A stretch of 64,000 bases of DNA from Pseudomaricurvus sp965656525 (GTDB lineage Bacteria > Pseudomonadota > Gammaproteobacteria > Pseudomonadales > Cellvibrionaceae): the NCBI GenBank assembly GCA_965656525.1, contig CBFHKY010000002.1:62001-126000 (forward strand), given 5' to 3'. The notes beneath the pieces are model-generated. The model saw only the letters and a list, made by a program, of their open reading frames with translations, had not been told where the DNA came from and did no database searches. The position numbers were made by a program, and so were the translations under genes. Position 1 is the first letter of the stretch. Each line of letters begins with the position of its first letter. Of the stretch, positions 9,630 through 18,414 are shown piece by piece.

Positions 9630-9780
9630 CACATCTAATTACCTTTATTATAAAATCGTTATTTTTAACACTACCCCCTAAAAAAACAAATTACAGGCCC
9701 AGTGTATGCTGGGTATGAGTATTAGAGGGAGCCTGACAATTAAAGCTAAAACTACGATTGAAAATATACAATCAACAAAT

Positions 9781-9810
9781 AAAAAAGGAGTGCCGAAGCA
9801 CTCCTTTTTT
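9781..9810 (-). terminator. Intrinsic terminator of the first surface-protein gene
   Basis: AAAAAAGGAGTGC, a CGAA loop and GCACTCCTTTTTT form a perfect 13-bp stem with A/T flanks, 25 bases past the stop of the surface-protein gene. It would end transcription efficiently on the minus strand and could also work on the plus strand. Confidence 0.9.
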
Positions 9811-9835
9811 CACACATGGTGATACTACAGATGGA

Positions 9836-11191
9836 TCACTGTAACCAGTTACGAGAAGTTGTATCGTAATAAACTGGGATAGGAAGACGACCATCGGAAG
9901 CTTTCTTCTCAGCTACCAAGTGAATAGCATTGGTCTGACCAGCAACAGTAACAATCATTGATACGTCAGCCAGCTGAGTTGGATTACCCATAGCAGTCAA
10001 GAGAGCCGCTTCACCAATTGTGGCAATACCGCCAGCATCAACACTGCCTAAAGTTGCACCAGATACAGAGCCTTCAGTACCGTCAGCCAAAGTCCAGATA
10101 ATGTCTGCAGAGATCTCGGCATCAGTGTTGCCTTCGTTAACCACTTTCAACCAGCTGACAAAGCCAGTAGTGTTCAAGGACAAGTGAGAAACTTTAGCTT
10201 GCAAACCGTTAATGGTCCATTCGCCAACAGACGTATTTTCAGCAATCAGATTTTTGTCGGTTTCATCAACAAAATTCAAGTCAGTCTGCGAAGTGAAAGT
10301 ACGGGTTGCCAGAGTAGAAGTGCCATCAACAGTTGCAGTCAACTGAGTTAAACCTGCACCCGCAAATACATCACTAGCACTCAGAGAAATAGTCGCTGTG
10401 TTAGTGGCTGTATCGATGGTCATATCACCACGCGAAGCGCCGTCAGTTACGGCCGCGATAGCATCGATACCGCTCATATCGCCACTCAAAGTAATCTCTA
10501 CTTTGTCATCGTCAGTCAAAGCTACTTTGTTATTCAGAGCTGCATCGGTGTAGGTGAATGCGATAACATCATTATCTACGCCACCAGTGAAGCTCAAACG
10601 GTCGTCAGCAACGTCAACAATACCGTTAGCAGAGGTAGTCACAGCCGCAGAAAACTCATTGAAGTATTGAAACAATTCAACATCGTTGTAGCTTTCGAAA
10701 ACTGTAGTAGGTGAATCTTTGTATTCTGCATCGATGTTAATTTCAGAACCTGCTGCGGCTGCTGGAACATTAACAGAGATCGCTTGACCAACTGCAGTAG
10801 AGCCAGACAGAATAAATTCGTCTTCAGCAGTGGAACCCGAAGCATCCAATACAAACTCTAGTGAGCTGGTACCAACACCAGTAGTCAGAGTCCAAGAAGC
10901 GGTGCTACCACCAGCGCCGGACTCTTCCAGAACGTAGGTAGAATCAGCGAAGGTAGCGCCATTATCCAAAGTAATGGTCAAACGCGCACCAGCACCAACA
11001 GGGTAAGCATTGCCTGGCTGCAATACAAATTGACCGCCAGTAACGTCAGCCGTGTAAGAACCGGTAGAAGCGGCCTCAACACTCACGGACTCAGATGTAC
11101 CTTGCACAAAAGTACCCGCAGCCATAGTGCCGGAAGCAGAAACTGCTAACGCAACCCCAATGGCAAGTCCGCTCTTTTTAAGTATATCCAT
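9836..11191 (-). CDS. Secreted, cysteine-free acidic surface protein, S-layer-like (paralogue 1)
   Basis: The likely start is the ATG at 11191, preceded by GGAG, giving 451 residues. A signal peptide (LAIGVALAVSASGTMAAG, cleavage after about residue 23) precedes a Thr/Ser/Ala/Gly/Asp-rich, strongly acidic mature protein with no cysteine and beta-rich character. I do not recognise a named domain. It is closely similar along its length to the next gene (11738-13102); their last 41 residues differ at one position and end in YYDTTSRNWLQ. Absence of Cys, acidity and a strong promoter resemble S-layer proteins, possibly the Slr4 family of marine gammaproteobacteria (recalled, not searched). Its position after a type II secretion operon suggests it is a substrate of that machine. 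Confidence 0.85.
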   Translation of the reverse strand: MDILKKSGLAIGVALAVSASGTMAAGTFVQGTSESVSVEAASTGSYTADVTGGQFVLQPGNAYPVGAGARLTITLDNGATFADSTYVLEESGAGGSTASWTLTTGVGTSSLEFVLDASGSTAEDEFILSGSTAVGQAISVNVPAAAAGSEINIDAEYKDSPTTVFESYNDVELFQYFNEFSAAVTTSANGIVDVADDRLSFTGGVDNDVIAFTYTDAALNNKVALTDDDKVEITLSGDMSGIDAIAAVTDGASRGDMTIDTATNTATISLSASDVFAGAGLTQLTATVDGTSTLATRTFTSQTDLNFVDETDKNLIAENTSVGEWTINGLQAKVSHLSLNTTGFVSWLKVVNEGNTDAEISADIIWTLADGTEGSVSGATLGSVDAGGIATIGEAALLTAMGNPTQLADVSMIVTVAGQTNAIHLVAEKKASDGRLPIPVYYDTTSRNWLQ

Positions 11192-11266
11192 TATTGAACT
11201 CCAAAATTTAACAGTAATGTGTAATTGCAATTAGCACATTCCACAAAAAGAATATGTGCACTATCG

Positions 11267-11295
11267 ATTATTCAACCTACCAGTAAATATGTCAA
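11267..11295 (-). promoter_or_regulatory. Strong sigma-70 promoter of surface-protein paralogue 1
   Basis: On the minus strand TTGACA (11290-11295) is followed by a 17-base spacer and AATAAT (11267-11272), an almost consensus promoter. Transcription would begin near 11260, leaving a 5' leader of about 70 bases. The leader contains the 12-bp palindrome TAATTGCAATTA (11222-11233). A promoter this good fits an abundant protein. Confidence 0.75.
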
Positions 11296-11650
11296 GCCTC
11301 GCCCTAGGCATTCGGCCCCATTTCACAACAAATAGGTAACTTATTGAATCTTAAAGCTTAATGACTTAACCGATATCAGCCATTCAATGGTAGAACAGGG
11401 AGTCGATGAGAACAATCCCAAACTCGGCAAAAAGATAATTTTGTGACCGCTGACCAACCTATCTATTCCACCGCAGCAGCTCAAGTGACTGGAAACCGAT
11501 AAACTGCGCGCACTAAAATAATGCACTTCTACGCTACGACAAGCACCACAAACAGAAACGCACTTGATGCCTACAACACTGCTTCGGAACGCCCAACTGT
11601 ATTACCGAATTTGAATGTCATATTACCAAGCTTAAACAACAAACATTAAA

Positions 11651-11678
11651 AATGCCCGCACCCTAAAGTGCAGGCATT
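11651..11678 (-). terminator. Intrinsic terminator of surface-protein paralogue 2
   Basis: AATGCCCGCAC and GTGCAGGCATT pair with one mismatch around a 6-base loop; on the minus strand the stem runs into TTTTT. It lies 60 bases past the stop at 11738. The remaining intergenic sequence to 11266 shows no convincing gene, so the two paralogues are separate transcription units. Confidence 0.75.
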
Positions 11679-11737
11679 CCAACATCTATGACTATTTAAC
11701 TCAGCCGAGCAAAATAGCCATCAGTAACAAGGCCAGA

Positions 11738-13102
11738 TTACTGGAGCCAATTACGAGAAGTTGTATCGTAGTAAACAGGCACTGGGAGACGACCGTCAGA
11801 AGCTTTCTTCTCAGCCACCAAATGAATAGCATTGGTCTGACCAGCAACAGTGACAATCATTGATGCATCGACCAACTGAGTAGGGTCACCCATAGCCGCC
11901 AAGATAGATGCTTCACTGATTGTGGCAATACCACCAGCATCAACACTGCCTAAATCCGCCGCAGTCACAGAGCCCTCGGAACCATCAGCCAAAGTCCAAA
12001 TGATATCAGCAGAAATTTCAGCGGCTGTATTGCCTTCGTTAACCACCTTCAGCCAACTAATAAAGCCAGTAGCGTTTAGCGACAAGTGAGAAACCTTGGC
12101 TTGAAGACCATTAATCGTCCATTCACCAGCAGCGGTAGCCTGAGCGACTAAATTTTTATCGGTTTCATCAACAAAATCCAAATCCGCTTGAGCCGTGAAA
12201 GTACGAGTTGCCAAGGCAGAAGTGCCATCAACAGTTGCAGTCAACACTGTTGAGCCTGAACTAGCGAATACATCGCTTGCACTCAACGACATGGAAGCTG
12301 TATTCGCGCTGGTATCAATAGTCATGTTGCCACGAGCAGTACCGTCAGTCGACGCCGCAATGGTGGAGATTCCGCTCATATCACCACTTAAAGTGATAAT
12401 CACTTTATCGTCATCATCCAAAGCTACGTTATTCGTTAAAGGCGCATTAATAAAGTCAATGGAGATGACATCGTTATCTACACCGCCCGTAAAGCTCAAT
12501 CGATCATCGGCAACATCCACAACGCCATTAGCAGAGGTATCTAAAGAGGCGGAGAACTCATTGAAATATTGAAACAGTTCTAAAGACGTATACTCCTCGA
12601 CCACAGTGGTTGGTGAATCCTTATACTGTGCATCAATATCAATTTCGCCTCCAGCTGCAAGTGACGGTAAAGTCATGTTTACGGCTTGGCCAGCAATACT
12701 TGATCCAGATAGAAGGAATTTATCGCCAGGAGATACGGTGCTGGTCCCTAAAATAAACTCCAAAGATGTAGATGTGCTTGATGGAGCTTGAGTCCAGTGG
12801 GTCAAGTCACCGGTACCGGCTCCACCAGAGCTTTCCTCCAGAGTATAAGAGGCATCAGAAAAAGTCGCGCCATTGGTCAATGTCAGCACTAAACGAGCGC
12901 CGGCGCCATTGGTATAACCAACTTGAGGCGACAAAACGATAGCATCACCAGAAATATTGGCTGTCGCACTACCGGTGGATGCAAACTCCACACTGACAGC
13001 CTCAGAAGTAATCGATTGAAATGACCCTGCTGCCATAGCGTTAGAAGCCGCCACAGCGGCCGCTACACTCAAAAATAAACCAGTTCTTTTAAAAGTTTTC
13101 AC
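11738..13102 (-). CDS. Secreted, cysteine-free acidic surface protein, S-layer-like (paralogue 2)
   Basis: This protein has 454 residues from a GTG start at 13102, with GGGATG about 8 bases upstream. It has a signal peptide (GLFLSVAAAVAASNAMAAG) and a mature part rich in Ser, Thr, Ala, Gly and Asp with no cysteine. Similarity to the downstream paralogue spans the whole length. Shared blocks include YKDSPTTV near residue 160, FQYFNEFSA near 178, the stretch VVDVADDRLSFTGGVDNDVI, WTINGLQAKVSHLSLN near 330, and the C-terminus. No transmembrane or lipid anchor is seen at the C-terminus. It is the first gene after the secretin gene, so it is the best candidate substrate of the adjacent secretion system. 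The S-layer role is inference from composition and context. Confidence 0.85.
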   Translation of the reverse strand: MKTFKRTGLFLSVAAAVAASNAMAAGSFQSITSEAVSVEFASTGSATANISGDAIVLSPQVGYTNGAGARLVLTLTNGATFSDASYTLEESSGGAGTGDLTHWTQAPSSTSTSLEFILGTSTVSPGDKFLLSGSSIAGQAVNMTLPSLAAGGEIDIDAQYKDSPTTVVEEYTSLELFQYFNEFSASLDTSANGVVDVADDRLSFTGGVDNDVISIDFINAPLTNNVALDDDDKVIITLSGDMSGISTIAASTDGTARGNMTIDTSANTASMSLSASDVFASSGSTVLTATVDGTSALATRTFTAQADLDFVDETDKNLVAQATAAGEWTINGLQAKVSHLSLNATGFISWLKVVNEGNTAAEISADIIWTLADGSEGSVTAADLGSVDAGGIATISEASILAAMGDPTQLVDASMIVTVAGQTNAIHLVAEKKASDGRLPVPVYYDTTSRNWLQ

Positions 13103-13233
13103 AATCTAACATCCCCAAACAGAAAAATAATAAAAATACCGCTCCAACCCAGAGCAATACAGTTATACCTACCTTATGGTTTAGCAGCAGAGTGAAAATT
13201 CGTCAAGGAAGTCTAGTATTTAGACAACACATC

Positions 13234-13260
13234 AGTATTAAGCTGGAACAGCTTAATACT
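13234..13260 (-). other. Perfect 12-bp hairpin between secretin and surface-protein genes
   Basis: AGTATTAAGCTG, GAA and CAGCTTAATACT form a perfect 12-bp stem with a 3-base loop 11 bases past the secretin stop. No T-run follows on the minus strand. It may stabilise or process the upstream mRNA or allow partial read-through into the surface-protein genes. A TTGACG (13201-13206, minus strand) lies just beyond it, but no clear -10 was found. Confidence 0.55.
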
Positions 13261-13270
13261 TGGGCCGTAA

Positions 13271-15313
13271 TCAAAACAACTCCAGCTCATCAATAAACAG
13301 ATTTCTCAGCTCATCAATATCAGAAGAGTTATGGATAATTTTGGCCGTAATCAATACCACTAACTCTGTGCGTGATTTCGACTTTGATTTACTGGAAAAC
13401 AACGCACCCAACCCTGGGATATCACCCAATATTGGCAAACTGGAATCTGTTGAAGAATTATTTTCTCTAATCAACCCCCCGAGCACCAACGTTTGTCCAG
13501 AGCGCGCAATCACTGACGTGTTAAAAGATCTATTCAGAATTAAAGGAGAATTAAGCGAAGACGTGGAATTACCCGATGTCTCACTGACATTTTGCGATAT
13601 TTCCATAGCGACAACGCTATTTGAGTTAACAACCGGCTTGACACTCAAATCCACCCCTGTGGAACGGTACTGAATACTCTGTAAGACCCTATCCGAATCA
13701 ACGTCTGTAGATTGTGTCGTCAAGACAGGTATTTCAGTGCCCACATTCATTGTGGCCCTCTCACCATTGGAAACTACAATTCTTGGGCTAGAAAGGACTT
13801 TAAGCTGATCTTTGCTCTGCAAAAGACTCAACACTGCATTGTAATCAATACCGCTTATCGTATAGGCGAAACTTCCTGAATTGTAAGAGGCAACTTGTGA
13901 TGTAGACAGGTCTCTTTTTGCAGCGCCACCAAATAAACTCCACTCAACACCTTGACTAAACTGATCTGTGAGAGTGATCTCTATGAGTTTTGCTTCGATG
14001 AGCACTTGCGGAGGGGTCACATCAAGCTTTTTCAACAGAGGGAGCATGGTTTTGTATTTAGTCGCTGTCGAGTATATAACGATAACATTTCGGTTTTCGT
14101 CTGTTACAAAGCTGAAATCATTTGCCACACCTGACAGTGACGCTTCTTTGCTGCCACCCTCAGAGCTTTGCTTTTGAGCTGAAGACTTACTGTTAGACGC
14201 AGATGGACCAGTAGTAGAGGAAATACTCTCGAACCTCATCAACACATCTGCCAACTTAGAGGCTTCCATATTTTGTGGGTAGTACATAAAGTAACGAAGG
14301 TCATCACTGGATTCTGGGGTATCCAGCTTTTCTCTCCAGTAGGATATTCTATCCAAAAGAGCTTGGTTGTTAGAATGAACAACTACACCATTTTGACGAC
14401 TCAAATCTGTAAACCGAACCCCCAAGCCAACATTCACACCGTCACTTTCAAGTAGATCCGTAACTTTCTTAATAAACTCTTCAGAAGGTAAATACTCAAG
14501 CTGCATATAAACGACCGTGTGCCCTAGCAAACCTGGCACATCCAGCATTCGAATAATGCTAAGAGCCCTAAGAATGTCGTACCTTTTACCTTGCAGAGCG
14601 ATGATATTAGGGTCGTAAGACAGCTCAACACCAGCATTAGCGAGCCTTACCAGAAAACTATGTAAGCTTTTAGGGCCGATGTAATAAACTGGTACCAGCT
14701 GATAGATAAGATCACTTCCTACTGGCACATCAGAATCTTCTCTGCCATAACCAAAATCTAAGTCTGGCCGCCCTCTGACCTGGCTGGAGTTATGTACAAA
14801 TATAATCCCTTCTTGAATCTTAGAGACCAGCCCATGCTGACTCAGTAAATCTTCAAAGAGGCTCAAAAACTCTCGTTGACTTATTTTTTCTTTTATCTCA
14901 AGCGTAACTGTTTTGCCTTTCATCTCAACATTTGGAGCCAGCACAAAGTTCACATTCAAGATATTAGATAGGGCGTGATTCACAAACTCAGCAAGCTCAA
15001 CCCCATCAAAAGCAATGCTGATATTCTTTTCGTCGCTCAAAGCCAACACCTCAGAAGAGCTCTTGGCAGGTAAAGGTGGTCCTCCACTGATCGATTCTAA
15101 CTGCGTAGACGAACTTACAGCCGGCTCAATAGCAGTATTATTACCCTCATTTACTTCTTCTTGTTCATCTTCCACGAGATCCGCAGTAGGAGATTCAAAC
15201 TGTGAGCCAAAATCCATCGTTTCGGAAGTAGCACACCCCTGAAGAAGCAATAAAATAGCGATCCCACACAGAAAGCGCGTAGAATGAAATGCGTGAAACA
15301 AGTTATAAATCAT
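13271..15313 (-). CDS. gspD: Secretin of a type II secretion-like system (GspD/MshL-like lipoprotein)
   Basis: This 680-residue outer-membrane secretin starts with a lipoprotein signal (AILLLLQGCATSE; lipidated Cys near residue 27). A Ser/Glu-rich linker follows, then an N0-type domain (ISIAFDGVELAEFVNHAL, residues about 98-170), N1-like modules (about 190-340) and a C-terminal secretin domain opening with VLIEAKLIEITLTDQFSQGVEWS. That domain includes VLSSPRIVVSNGERATMNVG and GQTLVLGGLIRENN. It would form the outer-membrane gate. The lipobox and layout are closer to MSHA MshL or Pil-type secretins than to classical GspD. It is the last machine gene of the gspG-to-secretin operon and precedes the putative substrate genes. 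Confidence 0.92.
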   Translation of the reverse strand: MIYNLFHAFHSTRFLCGIAILLLLQGCATSETMDFGSQFESPTADLVEDEQEEVNEGNNTAIEPAVSSSTQLESISGGPPLPAKSSSEVLALSDEKNISIAFDGVELAEFVNHALSNILNVNFVLAPNVEMKGKTVTLEIKEKISQREFLSLFEDLLSQHGLVSKIQEGIIFVHNSSQVRGRPDLDFGYGREDSDVPVGSDLIYQLVPVYYIGPKSLHSFLVRLANAGVELSYDPNIIALQGKRYDILRALSIIRMLDVPGLLGHTVVYMQLEYLPSEEFIKKVTDLLESDGVNVGLGVRFTDLSRQNGVVVHSNNQALLDRISYWREKLDTPESSDDLRYFMYYPQNMEASKLADVLMRFESISSTTGPSASNSKSSAQKQSSEGGSKEASLSGVANDFSFVTDENRNVIVIYSTATKYKTMLPLLKKLDVTPPQVLIEAKLIEITLTDQFSQGVEWSLFGGAAKRDLSTSQVASYNSGSFAYTISGIDYNAVLSLLQSKDQLKVLSSPRIVVSNGERATMNVGTEIPVLTTQSTDVDSDRVLQSIQYRSTGVDLSVKPVVNSNSVVAMEISQNVSETSGNSTSSLNSPLILNRSFNTSVIARSGQTLVLGGLIRENNSSTDSSLPILGDIPGLGALFSSKSKSKSRTELVVLITAKIIHNSSDIDELRNLFIDELELF

Positions 15314-15857
15314 AATTAAACATTGCCAAACTGTAGATTTGTGTTGCTTTAGTATCCGAACTCTTCACAACGATTCGAACAGAGGTTTCCTTTATCTCTT
15401 CAATCTGAATAGTGTAACCACCATCACCAATTGACATATCAGTATCTTTTTTAAGCAATAAAACATCATTTCCTATACCCAAACCAGAAATACTAATTAA
15501 AGCCACCTTTTCATCACCTAACTGCGTTATACCAAACAACTTAAGATCGCCTGCGTCTAAAGTAATGACCTTTTGAACTTTTTCCTGTTCGGCAAGCTCT
15601 TTTGCGAGAAGCTCCTCTTGCTCGGCCTTAAGCCGTTCAGCCTCCTCATCCACTTTAGGCTTCAAGCCAAAGTACTGGTTTATCTCAGGCAAACTGAGGG
15701 GGCTTTCCTTCTTTAAAACAGATTGGTCCCAACTCTCAACGCTCAAACTTTTGTTGTTATTGCCCACGGATACCCAAGAGTTAGCCAAAAAGTCTATGAC
15801 GACTAAAACCATAAAACCGGCAATTAAAGTCATATTTGATTTATTCATTGGAGACAT
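15303..15857 (-). CDS. GspC/PilP-like inner-membrane coupling protein
   Basis: This 184-residue protein has one N-terminal membrane segment (MTLIAGFMVLVVIDFLANSW), then a Glu/Lys-rich coiled-coil linker (about residues 65-95, EEAERLKAEQEELLAKELAE), then a small beta-rich domain resembling the homology region of GspC or PilP. No PDZ or coiled-coil GspC C-domain is present, so it is shorter than classical GspC. Its place just before and overlapping the secretin gene supports a role linking the inner-membrane platform to the secretin. ATG at 15848 is an alternative start. The function is inferred from architecture and position. Confidence 0.7.
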   Translation of the reverse strand: MSPMNKSNMTLIAGFMVLVVIDFLANSWVSVGNNNKSLSVESWDQSVLKKESPLSLPEINQYFGLKPKVDEEAERLKAEQEELLAKELAEQEKVQKVITLDAGDLKLFGITQLGDEKVALISISGLGIGNDVLLLKKDTDMSIGDGGYTIQIEEIKETSVRIVVKSSDTKATQIYSLAMFNYDL

Positions 15858-16392
15858 GCTTCAATAATTCCAATCGAGCTTTCATTGCCTGCCCTTGGCG
15901 TCCATAGACGGTCAAGCGATCGACAATGAAAAACTCTTGGGCGTTTTCTAAAGTCGACAGTAAGGCAAATAATGCATCAACCGAGCCTGATGTTTCCACG
16001 CTTACCATAAACGAACTAACAGGCTTTTCCCTAGGTTCTAACTCTGTCACCGCGATACGATTGACCTGAACGTCGAACTTATCGCAAATCTGACGCACTT
16101 GAGTAGGTAGCTCTACTTTAGCTGAAGTTGCTTTGATTCCCGAGAAGCTTTGAAACAAACGTTGAAGATCTCCAGAGAGCGCTTCTTGCTTAAGCTCTAG
16201 AGCTGCTAGTGACGACTCGAGCTTTTGTTTATCAACCAATAAGCTAGATGTCACCTGTAGCTGCTCAGACAAATCTTGACGCCATTCAATCCAAGGTACC
16301 ACTACTTTTTGCAGCACCACCAACAATACAACCAGCATCAAGCCATACTTAACGAGTGGCTTCTGCAGCTCTTGAGTTAATCGATTAACCAT
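15841..16392 (-). CDS. GspM/PilO/MshJ-like inner-membrane platform protein
   Basis: This 183-residue protein has a single N-terminal membrane helix (KYGLMLVVLLVVLQKVVVPW), a coiled coil (residues about 40-80) and a C-terminal ferredoxin-like alpha-beta domain. That is the topology of GspM, PilO and MshJ proteins, which pair with GspL/PilN-type proteins to form the inner-membrane assembly platform. It overlaps the genes on both sides by a few bases, implying tight translational coupling. Sequence alone gives no catalytic motif, as expected for the family. Confidence 0.72.
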   Translation of the reverse strand: MVNRLTQELQKPLVKYGLMLVVLLVVLQKVVVPWIEWRQDLSEQLQVTSSLLVDKQKLESSLAALELKQEALSGDLQRLFQSFSGIKATSAKVELPTQVRQICDKFDVQVNRIAVTELEPREKPVSSFMVSVETSGSVDALFALLSTLENAQEFFIVDRLTVYGRQGQAMKARLELLKHVSNE

Positions 16393-17512
16393 TCAACAAA
16401 TCAAACCTAATCAAAAAACGATCTTTTCCACTGCTATCCGGAGTAATTGGAGATAAAAACTCCAACCCCTGGACATTCTGCAGCCCTGATAAGTAAGTCA
16501 TTAACCCCTCAATATTACTGCTAACGCCCCCAATGCGAACTTCGCCTTGCAAATAATCCATTCTATCAATCCGTACTTCGTTCATACTGTCAAAACCAGA
16601 TAGCAATCTAGGGATATCTGTCAAGTTACTTTTGGTACCCACAATAGCGGCCAAGCTCTGATAAGTCTTTAAGTCGCTTAAGTATTTCCCTTTTGTGATG
16701 GCGTATTGATCTCTTAGCTCTGTGGAGCTTTGCATTTTACTATTTAGATAGAGCTCAACTCCCACTAAATAGCTTGACTCCAAAAGCGCAACAGCAGCAA
16801 CTAACAATGAACTAATCCACACTTGCCGACCCGAGAGCTTAAAAGAGACTCTCTTCCGAGCGAATCGGCCTCTATTAAAAGAACCGTATAAATTGCCCCA
16901 GGAAAATGTGAGTAAGTACGTTGATATCAAAGAAGAAAGACCCTGTACATCTAGCTCTTGTACAGAGACTTCTTGATGCTGCGCGTTCGCTAGGATACGG
17001 TTTTTAAGACCGTCTTGATCAATCTCTCTGACCTGAATAGTACCATCTTCCAGTGTTAGTAACTGACAGCCCAAAACAGACTTTATCCGAAAGGGCAGCT
17101 TTTTTTGACCAGCTGTACTTTTGAGAAGATCTTCCCATACCAAGATCAATATGTATTCAGAAACGTCTGGATATGCATCGAGGTCAATAAAATAGTAATT
17201 AACTTTCCAGCCACCTTCACCTAAGTCCGTTATTCTAAATAGCGCATAAGTATTCTCAAAAGGCGAATGGTAATTCATTTCATTTTCAGCAATGCCTTTC
17301 AACTCTTTTCGAGATATGACTTTATATTTCCGCTCAAAGGATACATATACCCCCTTATTAAGTATGAGTATTCCTCGCCCACTAGTATTGACAGATTCAA
17401 GACGCTCAGCATCCAATACAAGCTGGTTTACATCGGAACGCCCTTGAAAATACAGCCGGTCAAACAGCCACTTAATACAGCTGCTTTTGATTATTTGAAA
17501 ATATTTATTCAT
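16385..17512 (-). CDS. GspL/MshI (PilM-PilN)-like inner-membrane platform protein
   Basis: This protein of about 375 residues has a long cytoplasmic N-terminal region (1-225). A membrane helix follows (VWISSLLVAAVALLESSYLV, near 230), then a periplasmic coiled coil and alpha-beta domain like PilN. GspL and MshI proteins bridge the GspE ATPase to the periplasmic platform. The start at 17512 is chosen because its ATG overlaps the gspK stop as ATGA; an ATG six bases earlier is also possible. Family assignment rests on topology and operon position more than on sharp motifs. Confidence 0.72.
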   Translation of the reverse strand: MNKYFQIIKSSCIKWLFDRLYFQGRSDVNQLVLDAERLESVNTSGRGILILNKGVYVSFERKYKVISRKELKGIAENEMNYHSPFENTYALFRITDLGEGGWKVNYYFIDLDAYPDVSEYILILVWEDLLKSTAGQKKLPFRIKSVLGCQLLTLEDGTIQVREIDQDGLKNRILANAQHQEVSVQELDVQGLSSLISTYLLTFSWGNLYGSFNRGRFARKRVSFKLSGRQVWISSLLVAAVALLESSYLVGVELYLNSKMQSSTELRDQYAITKGKYLSDLKTYQSLAAIVGTKSNLTDIPRLLSGFDSMNEVRIDRMDYLQGEVRIGGVSSNIEGLMTYLSGLQNVQGLEFLSPITPDSSGKDRFLIRFDLLNG

Positions 17513-18396
17513 TGCCATCCAATCACATAAAATGGCATTGTATCTGTGCCTCTCATATTCACCTCGGCCACCCTGGTAAATTTAGCCTCGCCTTTTTTGG
17601 CTTGAATCACAATTCTAAACATGCCAGAAACAACGCTATTCACTCTACTGACATCTACGTCTTCCAATAAACGGTAAGCTTGCCGGAGATTTCCACTGGT
17701 TGTTCGCTGATCCATCACCGCAAGATAAGTCTCTAAGTTACTATAAGCCAATATCATTGCCTTACTACCCAACAAGGGCGACCGATCCGAGCCTCCCCAA
17801 TAGCTCATCTCATTATCCAACTTAGAAATAACCTCTGGCGTTAAACCTGGTATGTATAACAGTTCATCTTTGGACTGCATTAATTGATCACGCGGGTACA
17901 GCTCAGGGTCTGCAAGGCGATATCCTCTTGCTTCCAATCCCTGCAGCCGACGAAAACTGTCAGAATCCATCCAATCTTGAATTTTATCTGTAACCGCTTG
18001 CGCTTCAATATCACTCAAACCGTATTCTTGTAGGACTCGATTCCACTCTCTCACTTTGAAGGGGATCAAGTTCAGCCTAGCCGATAAATCTTGGTAAGAA
18101 ACGCTTACGCTCTCACTAACAGGTTGAAAATCACCCCAAAAGTTAGTTTTTAGTCGAGTCTCATCGGACCACACTATCTCAGCAAACCCTACACTGGACA
18201 AGGCATAAATAGCTTTATTCATATCCCCATCAGCGATAAGTCGAGCCTCAAATTGGTCGCTCATTTGCTCTGCCAAAGCAATATTGCGCTGAGCTTTAAA
18301 CGTAAAAAACGCAGCAAAAACTCCTAACAACAAAGACACTAACAGAGAGAAAATCAGAGCAACTCCGGATTGCTGCCTTCGAGACTTATTATTCAT
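17509..18396 (-). CDS. gspK: GspK-like minor pseudopilin
   Basis: This 295-residue protein has a short basic leader and a pilin-type hydrophobic helix (SGVALIFSLLVSLLLGVFAA). A large C-terminal domain holds helix-hairpin-helix-like stretches (LYIPGLTPEVISKL), as in GspK, which caps the pseudopilus tip. The residue at position +5 after the processing Gly is not glutamate, the usual GspK exception among pseudopilins. It is the last pseudopilin gene of the H-I-J-K series and overlaps the GspL-like gene. Confidence 0.85.
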   Translation of the reverse strand: MNNKSRRQQSGVALIFSLLVSLLLGVFAAFFTFKAQRNIALAEQMSDQFEARLIADGDMNKAIYALSSVGFAEIVWSDETRLKTNFWGDFQPVSESVSVSYQDLSARLNLIPFKVREWNRVLQEYGLSDIEAQAVTDKIQDWMDSDSFRRLQGLEARGYRLADPELYPRDQLMQSKDELLYIPGLTPEVISKLDNEMSYWGGSDRSPLLGSKAMILAYSNLETYLAVMDQRTTSGNLRQAYRLLEDVDVSRVNSVVSGMFRIVIQAKKGEAKFTRVAEVNMRGTDTMPFYVIGWQ

Positions 18397-18414
18397 ATAG
18401 GTAAATAGCTTTTA

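Noticed and set aside
12195..12572. Plus-strand open frame of 125 codons opposite surface-protein paralogue 2
   Set aside because: Shadow frame; the minus-strand protein is supported by its paralogue and signal peptide.
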